Source: Glandiceps talaboti (taxonomy: Eukaryota; Hemichordata; Enteropneusta; Spengelidae). From it: a DNA stretch of 45,000 nucleotides. Below the pieces are notes generated by a model. It made no database searches, was not told the DNA's origin, and saw only the letters and a list, made by a program, of their open reading frames with translations. The position numbers were made by a program, and so were the translations under genes. Positions 22,906 to 36,343 of this stretch are shown piece by piece. Where the stretch lies: positions 4,594,142 to 4,639,141 of the forward strand of contig NC_135565.1 in assembly GCF_964340395.1 (NCBI RefSeq), in the 5' to 3' direction. Positions within the stretch are counted from its first letter, which is position 1. Each line of letters starts with the position of its first letter.

Positions 22906-25900
22906 CGTGCGATCTTTGAGTGAGCTAGCCTGTATGCATGCATACATGTGTCAAGTTTTAACGTTTCACGTTTAATTTACGACAACCGCAAGTAACACAA
23001 AGAATTGTGTACAAATAGTCTTTTATACTATATATTATTTGCCATCAAATTCATGAAATGTAAATGATATGGGTTTTTACCTTCACATGTAATAAAATCC
23101 ATATTTTGCTTGACAAGCTTAGGATGTCAGGCGTAGATTTGTAATCGCACACGTATCTTATCTACTTTGCAAGGTAGGGTCTCTGGGGGAGCTGTCTTTC
23201 AACCTTTGACAAGGTCGGACATATCCTTTGATTTGGAGATCATTGCATAGATTGAATGAAACATATCATCAGAGAAAAGTCAACGAGTTCCTTATAAATA
23301 ATTCCAAAGCTATTCATGGGTGGAATCTACAAAAGCGATAATATTATCGCGTGGGTGTTTCACTCTGTCAATCTTAACTAAAACGTCATATACATGATAT
23401 AAGAAAACAATATTGCTTTATTAAATGTTGAAAAACTTTTTTTTTTCAACTTTCTTTTTCTAGTTAAATTTTAATCATGTAATATACAGAAATACACCTA
23501 ATGACTTAAGGTAGAACATTTACACGCCTAAGAAACCAATGCCTCTGAAAGTCCAAGATATTAACTTTTGCATCAAGGTTTGGTTGGAATGTTCAGAATT
23601 CAGAAAAAAATGTGATATTGAAAATGTGTTGTCTCTCACAGTTGATGACTGTTTGTGAGTTTGATGAGTGAAGAAGTTATGTATTTGTGCGATGGCATTC
23701 GCGCAAATGTATATATGTATATATGTAAACAGCTGTATCGCCATCGGAGGAGACTACATTGGTGAACAGATAGAGATGACGCTGAGCAATAGAATAAAGG
23801 ACCATAGTCGGGGTTTCCCAGACTCCTCTATAACGACTACCAAGAACATTCATTTGACCAAGACACACTGTACAAGATTTTACCCACAACTCTCCCTGAT
23901 TTGTACTGTTGGACATCAGCTCATTGAAGTCAGACAAATCTCACCTGTGTACAGGATTTTGTATGAATATTTTTGCCATTTTCAAAACGTAGAATTGACA
24001 CTGATGAGTTTCTGAATATATATTTTCATTGGTTTTGGTATCAATGATTTATTGTAGAAGGAGTAGCAATTTTAGAAATTTGTCAACAGATTTTCTTGAA
24101 AGACATGCAAAATATTTTCCACAAAACTAAGGAAAATATATGCACCTGTTATGACTTTGCCAAAGATATAGATTTATTTGAATAGGTATGACAAAAGATA
24201 TTTACATACTAAAACACATCATACACACTGTCTACCCAAGTTATTGATACTTTGACATTGAAAAGTGTTTTATTTACAGTACATGTTTCATTTACTTGTT
24301 AGCACATTTTATGAAAAATTTAGAACTTTATTTTTGATTCCCCAAACGTACTTTTGTTACATATTAATTAAACGTAATTACTATGCTTAAAATGTTGGCA
24401 AATATGGGTTATTGAAGAAATTATAAAATAAGGAACTTCCAAGTATACCAATCTGAGAGAGTTGTGGGTAAGATATTGCACAGTTAGACAGAGTACTGGA
24501 TTATCTACCGAAGTGGTGTAGGGTGGGGGGGGGGGGTCGAAGAGGCAATTCATATACGTATTATATTACAAAGCACAGTGAACCGTGACGGGGACGCCAA
24601 TTACTTCCGAGAATTTAGAATAAGCGTCAGAAGTCATGCATGCGTCGTGGCTTCAGAAAACACCAACGACGCCATGTTGGATACCTGGCGAAAGCTTTTG
24701 TGAACTGCTAGTATTTCGTGGTGTAAAATTAAGTTCAATTTACGAAAATATACAAAGGTATTTTATTAAGGTAGAATGTATCACAGGAACTAATGTGTCC
24801 TGAACAACAAAATTCTAAAATCTTTCAAAACTTAGCCATATAAAAAGCTTGTGTCTTGTCTTTTCCAAAAGAATGTTGGAAGACGGCACAAGTCATGAAA
24901 AAGGTTCTTTCCCCCATTTATCTGGTCTGGAACGACTCATAAAACAATCAAACAGAACTATAAAACACGGAAAGGGAGTTTTTTCTTCTAAAATATTTGC
25001 TAATCGAAGTATCAACTATTGATATGTCTTCGTACATCCTAACATTTACCAAGGCAAAAGAAAAAAATCAATGAAATAAAATGACAAATGAAAACCATAA
25101 ACTTGTGAAAAAAAATAAAATGGAAACAACACTGGAGAAAGTAACATACCACGTTTGATGTCAACACAAACAGATTGTTGGGGCATGCAAGTATAATCGG
25201 TGATCATTTATAATTAAATTATCTTTTATTCCCTTTTGAATTAATGTAAAATTATGTAATCCATCAAACTTTGAAATATGCAACATACTTATCATATGAC
25301 GTAAGCATACATAATGGGTTTCTACACATTACAAAGTGTGACGTAGGAAGTATTGCAAGGCGCTTTATAACTTGGACGTGTAGCCTGGGGTTATACCAAG
25401 TAAAGAGGAATCAGAGAGTTTCAGATGGAATGAATTTTCCAATTAACATTTCATAAATAAACAAAATATTCAATTCATATCAGGCTACAAAATATTAAAG
25501 TGTTGTACCCAACATAAAGGCCACATCCTATATAAATAATGACACATGCGTTATTTGTCAAAACTAGAAACTACATCCATAACATTTCACGTGGGCTGAA
25601 ATTGAGTTCCGGGTATCTTTGAAAGAAATTTTAATCATTTCATTGGGATCAAATGATGTTATTTCAGGGAGAAAGTATTTGATCTTGAGCACTGATTTTT
25701 ATCAAGATGGAATTAGTACAAATTATATAATCTACAAATAAGATTAATTCTGGATAAGGGGATTCTACATATTATAAATTTAGAGCAATGCTCTATTACA
25801 ATGCTCCATTCGCCCACTCTAGTGTTCACATTGTTCAGCGGACGGCTTAGTATGCATACCTTTGTAGCACTTTAATCCTACAACGTCATGCAAAATATAG

Positions 25901-28900
25901 TTACATATTTATAGCACGACAATCGTAGACGAAACCGTTAATGTAAAATGCCAAGGAGTTATTGAAGGAACGAGATAACTACCAAAAATAATATTACTTT
26001 AAGCCATGCAGTTTTATAAATTCTGTAGTTGACATCCGACAAACGAGTTTAAAAACATCTGATGTAGTCGCCATAGTAACTTGTGTAACGATGCAATTTG
26101 ACCTAATTCTCAAGTTTTTGAAAATCATATCAAGTACATGATACCCACGAAAAACAATGACACCCCTGTAAAATTTCCCTAGTCACAACATTTATTGAAA
26201 TAAAATAAACACGTACACCTGTTGCAAATGGTGACACACTTCTTTAGTCTATTTTTTTTTCACATTTTATTTGGACAAAAACGCGGTAATCGAATTTGAA
26301 ATAGCGCTTATATGCTGACACTGTCCAACATTCTATTTCAAGGACATTTTTCTTTTTTCTTCAAAATATCGCGAATCAATTTATAGTCAGAAAGCTGATA
26401 TTGACATTGAAATCTGGGCTGTATCGATACAATTAATACAAACACTCGATTGATATAGATTAATGATATGTTTGAATATATTTGTCTCGCCTCCAGCTAT
26501 ATTAAATATCTCTCCAAACGTTATGGATGTGCTTTGGATCAAATATGCAGCCTCCGTCGACGCACAAACCATTTTGTTTTAGGTAGGCTGAACACCAAAA
26601 ATCGTAGATGTGACGGAGCAATTGTTTGTAGAAGTTATACAGCAAGAGGATGACATTTTGATTGCATTTAGGGCGCTTAATTTTGGGTGCGGATCAAAAA
26701 TTCAATTTGATTGGAATGATCTATAACATATAGTGTGTAGCTAGGCCTCGACAAACACATTTACGGATGGATGATTCAAAAATTGTTCAGGGTGTACAAT
26801 ATTACGAGTAAGTCATTATGTATCTAACTAAACAGTCGTCGCAATAAACTCACATATTCAGTGTGTGGCATTATTGAATTATTACAGACGGTGGCAATTT
26901 TTATCAGTTGCATTGCATGTGACATGCAACAGTTTGAAACAAAATGTAAAATGCATTTGATATACGATTACATGTCAACGTGTACGTAAGTATCCTTGCG
27001 ATACCTAAGTTCGTTAGCGTTGATATACTATATCGTATATCAAGGATGTTGCCATGTGTTAAGATAACATCGCTAGGCCCTTGAAACCTTCTTTTGGAAT
27101 ACACGTGTTTAAGGGGCTTAAATAAAAACAGACTTTTACCTAATCCGTAATAACAGCCCATTCTATAAATGCGTTTTTAATCTAATTAATGATAATATTC
27201 ACAAAAGAATGTGCACTTTCGCAAATATTGGTAAATTCTGTATATGCTAGCAACAATATATTAGCCAATCACGGATCGGCACTCTACCCTGGGAAATTCA
27301 CATTTGAGTCATTTGAGCTCTTGACAGGAAAATACGGCTAAGCTACCAGATTACGACTAGTTTTATGGTACCTATCATTCTGGTATAGCTCAAAGTTGAA
27401 ATGATGCAATCACGAGGGGTTTACTCTACGTCAAACTAAGAACTCACTACCCATGCCTTATCATAGAATTTATCATTATATGATAGACATCAACTATCCC
27501 CTTGATATTACACAAAATACTCCGCGCGTCTTGGTGGATAGTTTGACGCCGTGTAGTTTCTAAGCTCTTGAGTGTTGCCTTCACTTTGCATGTTTACCCA
27601 TGGGTTCTAGCTGCGGTCTGTTTGGCAAATTAGTTCAGGAAGAGTAAGGAAATATTACAGTACACACACTTAATATGATTTACTAATGTTTAATTCATTT
27701 CTCCTTTGGGGGAAAATATGAGTTTTAGATTCTTGTAGCTGTTGCCACATCATGGCAAACATGGTTGTGTGTCTTATCAGTTGTAAGAGTGTAATGATGT
27801 GTAACTAACTTACGATCGAAAAGGGTTACCTAGTAAAATGTTTAGAATCAAGACAGAACTTTCTTCCTGGAAAAAAAAAACTACTGAAATATATAGGTAT
27901 GAAATTACTCAAGGGTTCAAACGGATTTTATATACACATTTACGAAAGGTTGAAGCTACATAGTTATATTTCCGTTTTGTGTGCATCTAAACCTACTCTT
28001 CCTGATTAAATTCGAGTCTAACCTGTTACCATTACGATATTTTGTGGTAGCCATTCGACAACATTCAGGTTAAAAACTTCTAATATTTATTTACATTTTT
28101 GGATCTAGAGTCACGCTTACACGTCTTATAATGAATGGAACTGTTTACACACACGCAGAAAAAAGTTTAAAATGTTTTCAGTGGAAATTTTCAAATCGTC
28201 ATAAAGGTTACATGCTGTGGTCACGTTCACACGGACAACAAAATTCTTATAATCACCTTAACACTTTCCTATACTAGTGTATATTTCAATTGAAACACTT
28301 AGTCTAATGGCAGATATTGACAGTGTCATTGATATCAATTAGTTAGATAATTGCCATGCCGACAACTTTGAAACTTTAATCGAAATCCAATATGTAAAAC
28401 GAAAAATAAATGAGTTAATGCTGTTTAGCACTTAAACCTTAAAAGGAAAGTGTTAATACGTAATCCTGTTTATTTCAATGATTTTATCATCTTATCAACT
28501 GAACAATTTCCATGACCATACACAGTTATAACTTTTACTATTGTTCGTCAAAGACCACACACCGAATTTAATTATTATGCAAACATTTATCATTCTATCA
28601 CATTTGTTTACCCTACCATAGTTATCGCTGGTTTCAGTGGTTTGTGTAGTTTTTAATATGGGGGGTGGGGGGGGGGGTTCTAGAAATTTGGTACGTATTT
28701 AGCAATTCGGTGGCGATCTTAATAATATTCTTTAAACAATCATGATGAGATTGACATGCAGAAAATAATAGTTCCATTGTAATCGACAAATAGTGATTAA
28801 CTGTTATTTTATTTCCGATTGTAATAATATCATAAAGAATGTGATTTTGATAAAAGATTCTAATCGGCAATATAATAACCTTCAAAGCAAAACCGCTAAT

Positions 28901-29490
28901 CTGGAAACTATTGCTTCTGTTGTTTCCAATTGACTTCATTGCTGTATGAGTCAGATACAGCAACGGTTAGTTTGGTATTAGTTGAAGATTTCTGTTCAAC
29001 TTCAAAAAGAAATTAATCGAAATATTATTTGGAAATAATTTGACTTTGCATGCCTTGAGTGATCATTGGGTATATATATTAAATTAAAAAAGCATCGGAG
29101 TCAATTAGGTTACAGAGAACATGTACGGAAGAAAAACATGGCAATGTCTTTCTTTCTCTAATTGTATTTTCCGATTATATCCTTGTTCTAATTGCCAATA
29201 TTGGTTTATGTGATACAACCCGCGAGAAAACACCAGTGCTTTTGGTTGCAAAAAGTGAGCCAAGAAAAGACTTCATGCACAGACAAAACTAGCTAAAACA
29301 ACACAACACACTGCTAAAAACCCGGCGGTTGACATTTGATGTATATTCAAGCAATGCTGCTATAAATATATTTATGTCTGTGGAAGTTATGATGTTTCAA
29401 CCATTAACCATACTCAGTGTTATAATATGAAGTGTTCTATCAGTAAACAGAGTCATGTTTTCATGGTCCTTTTACATGTGGTGTTTATGA
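22906..29490. other. Long stretch without a recognised gene
   Basis: Holds a short inverted repeat (about 23862-23900 and 24449-24487), poly-G runs (24521-24537, 28660-28678) and the YY1-like patch at 24.67 kb. The remaining short frames have no support. Confidence 0.5.
24655..24690 (+). promoter_or_regulatory. YY1-like motif in a CpG-bearing patch
   Basis: ACGACGCCATGTTGGAT around 24667-24683 matches the inverted YY1 motif (GCCATNTT), which in animals often sits at TATA-less starts. The surrounding 24.58-24.70 kb has several CpGs (GTGACGGGGACGCC, GCGTCAG, GCGTCGTGG). The ATG within it opens only nine codons. A possible donor lies near 24757. No gene can be proposed. Confidence 0.25.
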
Positions 29491-29491
29491 T

Positions 29492-29830
29492 TTGATAAGT
29501 TACGGACATTTATCACATGTCTTTGCATTTTGTTCCTGCTTACCAGAAGAAAGCAAATGCACCGACGTGTTCTTCGCGGTTGTATCTATATCTGTCTTGA
29601 AAAACTGTTTACAGGATACGGCCACTCACATACAAAACATCCGCCATCAATCAGTGACTTATTGTTACGTTAACTTAATCGCAAATAAAATTCAAAGTGT
29701 ATTTTCGATGGACTTCGAAATATCATTCAAAATACCAACGAACGAAATCGTTTTCTTTTGTATATCCTTTCTTTTTGACATGAAAGCGAATGTTTTTGCC
29801 GAGTACAAGGTATTCGTTATAAACGGATGA
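29492..29830 (+). other. Unassigned 112-codon open frame
   Basis: Open frame without an ATG at its left edge. A possible acceptor (TTACCAG near 29547) and a possible donor (TACAAG|GTATTC near 29810) bound a stretch with EESKCTDVFFAVVSISVL and SMDFEISFKIPTNEIVF. There is no recognisable domain. In AT-rich DNA frames of this length arise by chance, so it is recorded only as a candidate. Confidence 0.15.
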
Positions 29831-30852
29831 AGAATTAATTGCTCGAATCATGGACCAATTGTATCCTCTTAGCGTACGCATCCTTGTTGAACGAAGATAT
29901 CGTTTATTGATTGATGTTTAAGAATCGTGGAGAAACACGTGGGATTCTACGACGAAGCAGGAACAAACATCATTCAATCAGCTGCACGGTTCATATCTAC
30001 ACAATCGCAGATGTCTTACGTGGGTATAGTGTTTGTTCATTTGAAGACACATAACATATGAGAAACTGCATCGAAAATCGATTACACGGATAAAATAAGC
30101 CGATTCATCAACTCGGGCTATAACTATACGCTATGACTAGATAACACATTGATAAATATATCAGCTCAGATTTTTTTCTCTCCCACCTAATTATTCTAAA
30201 AGTTCATTAGCATGTTCAAATAATATCACAGGACTAAAGCTGGCGTAAAAATACTTACTTTTGTATTCCTGCACTTTGCTTTTCTCTATATAAATATCAC
30301 ATGATTCATTAAAAAATGAAAGGGAATGGAATCCGTATGCATATTAATATAGTACAATATTGAAATATGTGATAAATGGAAACCAATGTTTTATCAGACC
30401 CGGTAGTCTTTCAGTAGCCGACAAATGCAACCACCTTCGGCAAAATGTTCTCGTTTACAATCGTTAGAATTTTATATCAGCAGGCATTTTTTAGATGACG
30501 TCGATAGGCATGCAGCGCAAATATTTCATCTTATGTACAATCAACATGAATAGCATGATTTGCCAATTTAATTTACTAATATTATCTGCAGTCGTATATT
30601 GATTTTTCGTTATGTATGACAAAAGGTGTACGATTTGATCTTTACAGTCATAATTCACTTTCATTTTCTAAATGTCGTTATATATAAAGGCCACTTTATC
30701 TTAGCGACTGGATAAGATTTATTGGCCGTTAAATATTTGATTGAATGTCTGCAAATTGCATATCCTATGATAAATATTAGACAAGTGGTAGGTAGAGATA
30801 AGTAGACGGAATGAAATGCTTTGTTTAACCGTAAATGTAACCTTATCAGAGT

Positions 30853-30881
30853 CTGTCTGTCTATCTGTCTGTCTGTCTGTC

Positions 30882-30913
<32 letters not shown>

Positions 30914-31141
30914 TGTATGTATGTATGTATGTATGTATGTATGTATGTATGTCTATATTATGTATGTATGTATGTATGCATGCATGTATGCATGTATGTA
31001 TGTATGTATGTATGTATGTATGTATGTATGTATGTATGTATGTATGTATGTATGTATGTGTGTATGTATGTATGCATGTATGTATGTATGTATGTATGTA
31101 TGCATGCATGCGTGCGTGTGTGTGTGTGTGTGTGCGTTATA

Positions 31142-31234
<93 letters not shown>
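30853..31234 (+). repeat. Compound TGTC / ATGT / TG / CA / TA / TG microsatellite
   Basis: (TGTC)n 30853-30885, (ATGT)n with ATGC variants to about 31110, (TG)n, then an inverted (CA)n-(TA)n-(TG)n block at 31142-31234. The last block is a perfect large palindrome type, able to form a cruciform. Confidence 0.95.
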
Positions 31235-31237
<3 letters not shown>

Positions 31238-31477
31238 AAATATCAGTATGTTTGTGGTTCTCCATCTGTCTATCAGTGAAGATGCTCAAAACTACATAAA
31301 CCCTAAGGAACATCTGTTGGAGTGCAACCTAAAGATTCAAATTGATGTCGATTTGGTCAATACTTTTAACAATGTTTTTGTCTAAATGAGTACAATGTAA
31401 TTGACAGAATAATGTACAAAGATGTCGATAATGATGGAAGAAAGTTTCAAAACGTAATATCATTGAACTGAGGATTG

Positions 31478-31500
31478 TCACGTGATGACTAATCACGTGA
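31478..31500. promoter_or_regulatory. Two TCACGTGA E-boxes
   Basis: Palindromic TCACGTGA at 31478-31485 and 31493-31500, 15 bases apart. This form is preferred by MITF/TFE- and USF-type bHLH-ZIP factors. The site lies just before the second LINE remnant and could be part of its 5' flank or chance. Confidence 0.25.
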
Positions 31501-31539
31501 TTGCTGCCTTCCATTAAACATGCAAGATGATTATCAGTT

Positions 31540-32859
31540 AACTGTTCTGGGATGCCAACAATAAATTTGTATGCGTCTTATGATCAGATAATATTCTTCC
31601 TGTGCAATTCCATCCCTCTAGCAAATAATTTCAACAACTACTTTACTAATGTTGGTGCCCTCCTTCAGGGTGAAGTTCAACTGACTGACCCCTTGATGGA
31701 TCACATGCCAACAGCAAACATTCAATTCCAACATCTGTAACTACAGTCCAATCTCATTATTGCCCACCCACCTAGTACATTATCAAAAGTCATTGATCGT
31801 CTCGTCTGCAAGCAACTTGACTCCTTTTTCGAATGAAGTAATGTTTTTTACCCAAAATTCTACACTAACACTTTTGCAACTTGTAACCGACGACATTCTT
31901 GAAAACATGTATGCAAAGAAATGTTCGTGTCTCTCACTGTAATGCTGAATTTATCAAAGGCATTTGACTCATTGAATCATGATATTCTACATCACAAACT
32001 CCAATGCTGTACCATCCATCCCTCTAAACTATATTGGTTTACAGATTATGTAACCGATCGCACTCACTGTATCAAACTTGGCTCTCACACTTCAAATCAC
32101 GTTCCTGCTAAAACTGGCTTGCCTCAAGGTTATCAACATCTTAAAAGCTTCTCCTATATCCAACCTTGATGCCTTACACGATGAATTGATCAATGAAATC
32201 GACAATCTTACCAGCGTGGATTCATTCCAACTCTCTCAAACCCAACATTTCTGAATGTCACTCCATGCTATTTGCCACTCAACAACTGCAGAAAATACCT
32301 GAGCATCTTAAAACCCTCGCTACTGATCACGATCATGTTAATCACGCAACTACCAGTGCGACTTATTTGGGTCTCAGACTTGACCCTGAACTCAAATGGT
32401 CAAACCATATAGCCTACCTTCGTCGTGCCTGCGGTTATCGACTAATTAACTTGGCGAGAACTAGACTTTGTATCCCTGTTACTACCCCAGAATATTACAT
32501 TTGATTGGCCAACCATCCAACACAACCACAACTTCAAAAAACAAAATATCCGTTCCTAGCCAAGTACCATCATACACTTCTAAAATTATAACAACCGGTC
32601 ATCAATACAGCACAACACAAGTACCAAATTCCACATTCAGAAAGCCCACTCCCGATCCTTCAAAATACAGGACACTTTCCGTTGGAATTGGTTCATCAAT
32701 TTAATGACTTCTGCATTCTCCCACTCCTCTCGCTTTTCCATATTGTTCCACAATTGTTGTATCCATCACGTGTAATTGTATTTTAAACTTGTCTTTCTTG
32801 TATTACAAAGACATTACAATTTCGTAATACTTGTAGTGCTAGCTGTTGTTGTGGGATTA

Positions 32860-32860
<1 letters not shown>
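31540..32860 (+). mobile_element. Second LINE remnant, internally deleted, catalytic FADD box lost
   Basis: Fragments in several frames match a LINE reverse transcriptase of a different family from the one at 7.2 kb. They are LANNFNNYFTNVG (about 31620), TLSKVIDRLVCKQLDSFF (about 31780), LNLSKAFDSLNHDILHHKL (about 31945-32005) with the first catalytic Asp, and WFTDYVTDRTHCIKLG followed by KTGLPQG (to about 32133). Then comes a jump straight to DALHDELINEIDN and WIHSNSLKPNISECHSMLF (32225 onward), so the segment holding the catalytic F/YADD motif is missing. Later fragments are YLGLRLDPELKWSNHIAYLRRACGYRL (32365-32445) and a C-terminal piece with FRKPTP and FPLELVHQFN (32635-32700). A short 3' tail leads into a TGTC microsatellite at about 32862. 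The element is dead. Confidence 0.85.
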
Positions 32861-32861
<1 letters not shown>

Positions 32862-32924
<63 letters not shown>

Positions 32925-33146
32925 GTCTGTCTATCTGCCTGTCTGTTTGTCTTCTGTCTGTCTGTCTGTTTGTCTGTCTGCCTGTCTCTCTGGATGTATG
33001 TTTGTATGTATGTATGTATGTATGTATGTATGTATGTATGTATGTATGTATGTATGTATGTATGTATGTATGTATGTATGTATGCATGCATGCATGCATG
33101 CATGCATGCATGCATGCATGTATGTATGTATGCATGTATGTATGTA

Positions 33147-33177
<31 letters not shown>

Positions 33178-33255
33178 ATGTATGTATGTATGTATGTATG
33201 TATGTGTGTGTGTATGTATGTATGTATGTATGTATGTATGTATGTATGTATGTAC
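32862..33255 (+). repeat. Compound TGTC / ATGT / ATGC microsatellite
   Basis: (TGTC)n to about 32988, (ATGT)n, a self-complementary (ATGC)n block at about 33083-33120, and again (ATGT)n with TG interruptions. It begins at the 3' end of the second LINE remnant. Confidence 0.95.
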
Positions 33256-33259
33256 ATGA

Positions 33260-35258
33260 TGGTGATGGGATGTTTGATATCAACACATACAGGTACTCCA
33301 TGACATGTGCTGTTTCCAACATTTACTAGAATTTATAATGAACTCGATACACATCATTACTTTCTACGACATCTCCAGACTAATGTTGTTCACATTTGTT
33401 TTGTAATAATGTAAATTCAAAATTAGCCATAGGGAGAGATAAAACAACATTGCCTCTAACTCCGATAAATCACCAAATGCTAAAAATACCATGCAAAGAG
33501 AACGAAAACCATAGGTATGAACTTTAAGCAGTAAGTCAGGCTGGATTAAAATGAATGCCATAAATTTAAAGGTACACGTGTCATTTGAAATGGCAAGAGG
33601 TAGCGAATATTTATGGGTTTTTTTGTTCCTATTTGTTCCCCTACGGGTGAAGTGGTATAATTTAGATTTTTTACACAGGAGATATATACCCATACTTAGA
33701 ATAACCTCAATACAGAAGGCATTACCACAAGCAACAAATGAAGATGTCAGCTATCTGTTATCGACAAGTCGTGGGGAGGTACCATGCAAAGAAATCACGA
33801 TCCACTTGGCGTACTGGACAGGATGGTCATGGGAATGCAGTGCACGTTTACCAAAACGAAGAAATACTCATAAGTTATATCAGTCAAGTTCAAATATACA
33901 TTAAAACAAGCAAAATATTTACATGATGTACATTTACTTATGTTAACGACAAATGGCGGGAATATGTTAGGTATGCAAAGCATTATATCCTGGGCAAGGA
34001 GGCGGAAAGGCTGCATCGTGTCGGTATATATGTTACACATGTGAGTTATAATAACCCTTTGACAAACCCTCTGTGACAATAATTTATTCACGCTTAACAC
34101 ACTTTGATGTCGATCTTGTCTCTCCTCGTTTGTGAATTCGATTCTCGACAAGGTTGATCTTCCGCTTGATTGAATAGGGAATTCCTTGTGACTGCACAAA
34201 ATGTCATTTTAATCCCTTAATTTGTATTTGGCGACTCTTCTATTCCCAGGATAACAGCACAAGGAAAAGGGTCTCTTGAAATCTCTGTCGCTTGAAGGAC
34301 ACAAATCGCGAATTTATTTTTCAAAGTCATGCCCCATGGACAAAATAGCTTAATCTGTACAGCCTTTCAGATCATACTCAGTAGGTCGCCCCAATAAAAG
34401 TGTCCTTACATGGCTGTCAACTTCTGTAACTTATCAGTCTACAAAAGACCCGAATACTTATTCGGCAGACATAAAAGTGACAGTGCAGTGTCCAAAATTG
34501 CTCATCAAGTTTATAACAAACCTAGAAAAATTCCACTTACGGAAACAATGAAGATTCGCAATTTTAGCAATTGAAAACCCAGTAATTACAAATTGCCCAC
34601 TGCTATTTTTATCTCTAATGTCAATCTCTACTGGCATATGTAGTCTTTTAAGATTAAATAATTATTGAAACAACGGTTGAACGTTGTATTTTCTTTACGG
34701 ATTTCCAATTTGTACGCGTGGGAGTGGCAATATTTGTTATTAATGCAAATGACAACATCAGAAACACACGGTATAAAATAACCTCGGGGTGTTTCACACA
34801 ACCTGATAAGTAAGGTTGTATCGATTTCCAGTACACATATTTCGGTAAAATAGATAAGGAAAGCCAGCCTTAAACGCACAATGGAGACAAAACCCTACAT
34901 ACAATATTAGACCAGCGCTCTTTATATGGTATTTCTACGTCTCCGTTAGCTAAATTTCGATACATCATTGAAAATTTCTTATTGCAAATCAAAGCAAAAT
35001 TCTTGTTAATTATATATTATACATACGTACATGAAAATATACATACAAGTTTGATTTTGAAGTTCAATAACAACCATTTCTTTGGAGGTAAAAATATGGT
35101 AACGTCCCTTTTTTTCCGTTGTATTTTAATGGTGTTGTTTGGCTCGGACAGCAGCTGTGCAAACTAACGAGTCAGTATGTAGAAAATCAGAAGAACTAAA
35201 TTGGTTGCAGAGTTGTAGAATTCGTAATGAAACATGATCATGCATATAAACTCCCCAG
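33260..35258. other. No gene recognised
   Basis: Unique AT-rich DNA. A frame at 33.71-33.90 kb contains YWTGWSWECSA, superficially like a thrombospondin repeat, but the rest does not fit. Confidence 0.5.
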
Positions 35259-35431
35259 TGAATGTACAACTGAAAACAGACACTACGAGATACATTGTAA
35301 AAACAAAACAAAAGAAGAATATTTCTTTGGATATTTCCTGCTCATTTGACAAATGCACACTCACAATACGAGGGGAATTTCTTATAGGCAGTATTTTCGA
35401 ACACAAAATCCAGTTGAAAGAAATGTTTTAA
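35259..35431 (+). CDS. Weak candidate terminal exon, beta-rich unknown peptide
   Basis: After CTCCCCAG (ending 35258) the frame reads NVQLKTDTTRYIVKTKQKK, NISLDISCSFDKCTLTIRG, then GSIFEHKIQLKEMF and TAA at 35429-35431. Alternating hydrophobic and polar residues suggest beta strands. AATAAA-like signals occur about 75 bases later, near 35503-35510. The acceptor's pyrimidine tract is poor and no partner exon is seen, so this is only a low-grade suggestion. Confidence 0.18.
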
Positions 35432-36240
35432 TATAGCAACGAATTTCCTTCTAAAACGCCTTTGTCATGTTAGAATTTCTGAAAGAAAATACTGATGTAA
35501 ATAATAATAAAATCTGACCCCTTTCTTTAAAGAAATAGTCAAATCAGAAATCCCAAACAAATTAACACCCGAAAATTAATCACATAATACCCATTATTTA
35601 TAGTAGATACCAGGTAACCTGAGAGAGAACATTGTCTCATTCGACAAGGTCTTAGTAATATTGTTTCATGCCATCGTCTAGCAGGACGAAAATCTGACCA
35701 AAATTTCTATGTTTTCTTAGTCTGCCCTACCTTAAAATGGTTAAAAGTTTACAACGTATTTAATTGTTCTTTTCTAGCAAGCTGATACAATATGGCAATG
35801 CTGGTTACATTTCCGTTGAGGCTGGACACGTTCTTTTCAGGTTAAGTGTCTTTTATGGTATTGTAAAGAAATAATTGTAGCGCGATGACTTTTGGCGGGA
35901 AAGTACAGACTACGAAAAAGCTTACAGACTTAGTGTCTAAAAGAAACAGTATCGATTTGTGAATGGAAAAGTATCAATGTAGCATACGTATCACACTTGT
36001 TGAAAAGGCCCACTGATCCAGGTGAAAAACTAGTCGAGAATTCAAACCGTTTTGTATCCATTTACGGATGATAACACTTTTGAACTGAACATCTTGAGTT
36101 TGACAAAATGATTTAGAATTAGGCCCCAATACGTTGCTGAACAACTCCGACATTCTGATATTAACTGATTTGTGTTTTCAACTATCACGAATAGTAAAAA
36201 TCTTCTCATAAGATGTACAAGAATTGGAAGGACAGTTACT

Positions 36241-36343
36241 ATTTCTTGCGAGACTTTCTCGAATATGTAAAAAACAAGTTTAGGGTCGGCAGTAAAAAAA
36301 ACCAAGGTGGGGTCGGGGAACCATTTTTTTAAAAAGTTGATTC
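36241..36343 (-). repeat. Dispersed repeat, copy B (inverted relative to copy A)
   Basis: On the minus strand it reads AAGTTGATT-like start missing one base context, GGTTCCCCGACCCCACC, CTGCCGACCCTAAAC, TTTTTTACATATTCGAGAAAG and TCTCGCAAGAAA, in the same order as 1711-1836 on the plus strand. The two copies are 34.5 kb apart. No tRNA-like head, coding part or clear target duplication is visible. Confidence 0.75.

Noticed and set aside
30816-33329. Tyr-Val-Cys-Met and Thr-Tyr-Ile-His frames up to 179 codons
   Set aside because: Translation of ATGT/CATA microsatellites; no unique sequence within them.
33712-33904. Possible thrombospondin type-1 repeat (YWTGWSWECSA)
   Set aside because: Only the W-x-x-W and CS pattern matches; the remaining conserved cysteines and the CGxG motif are missing.
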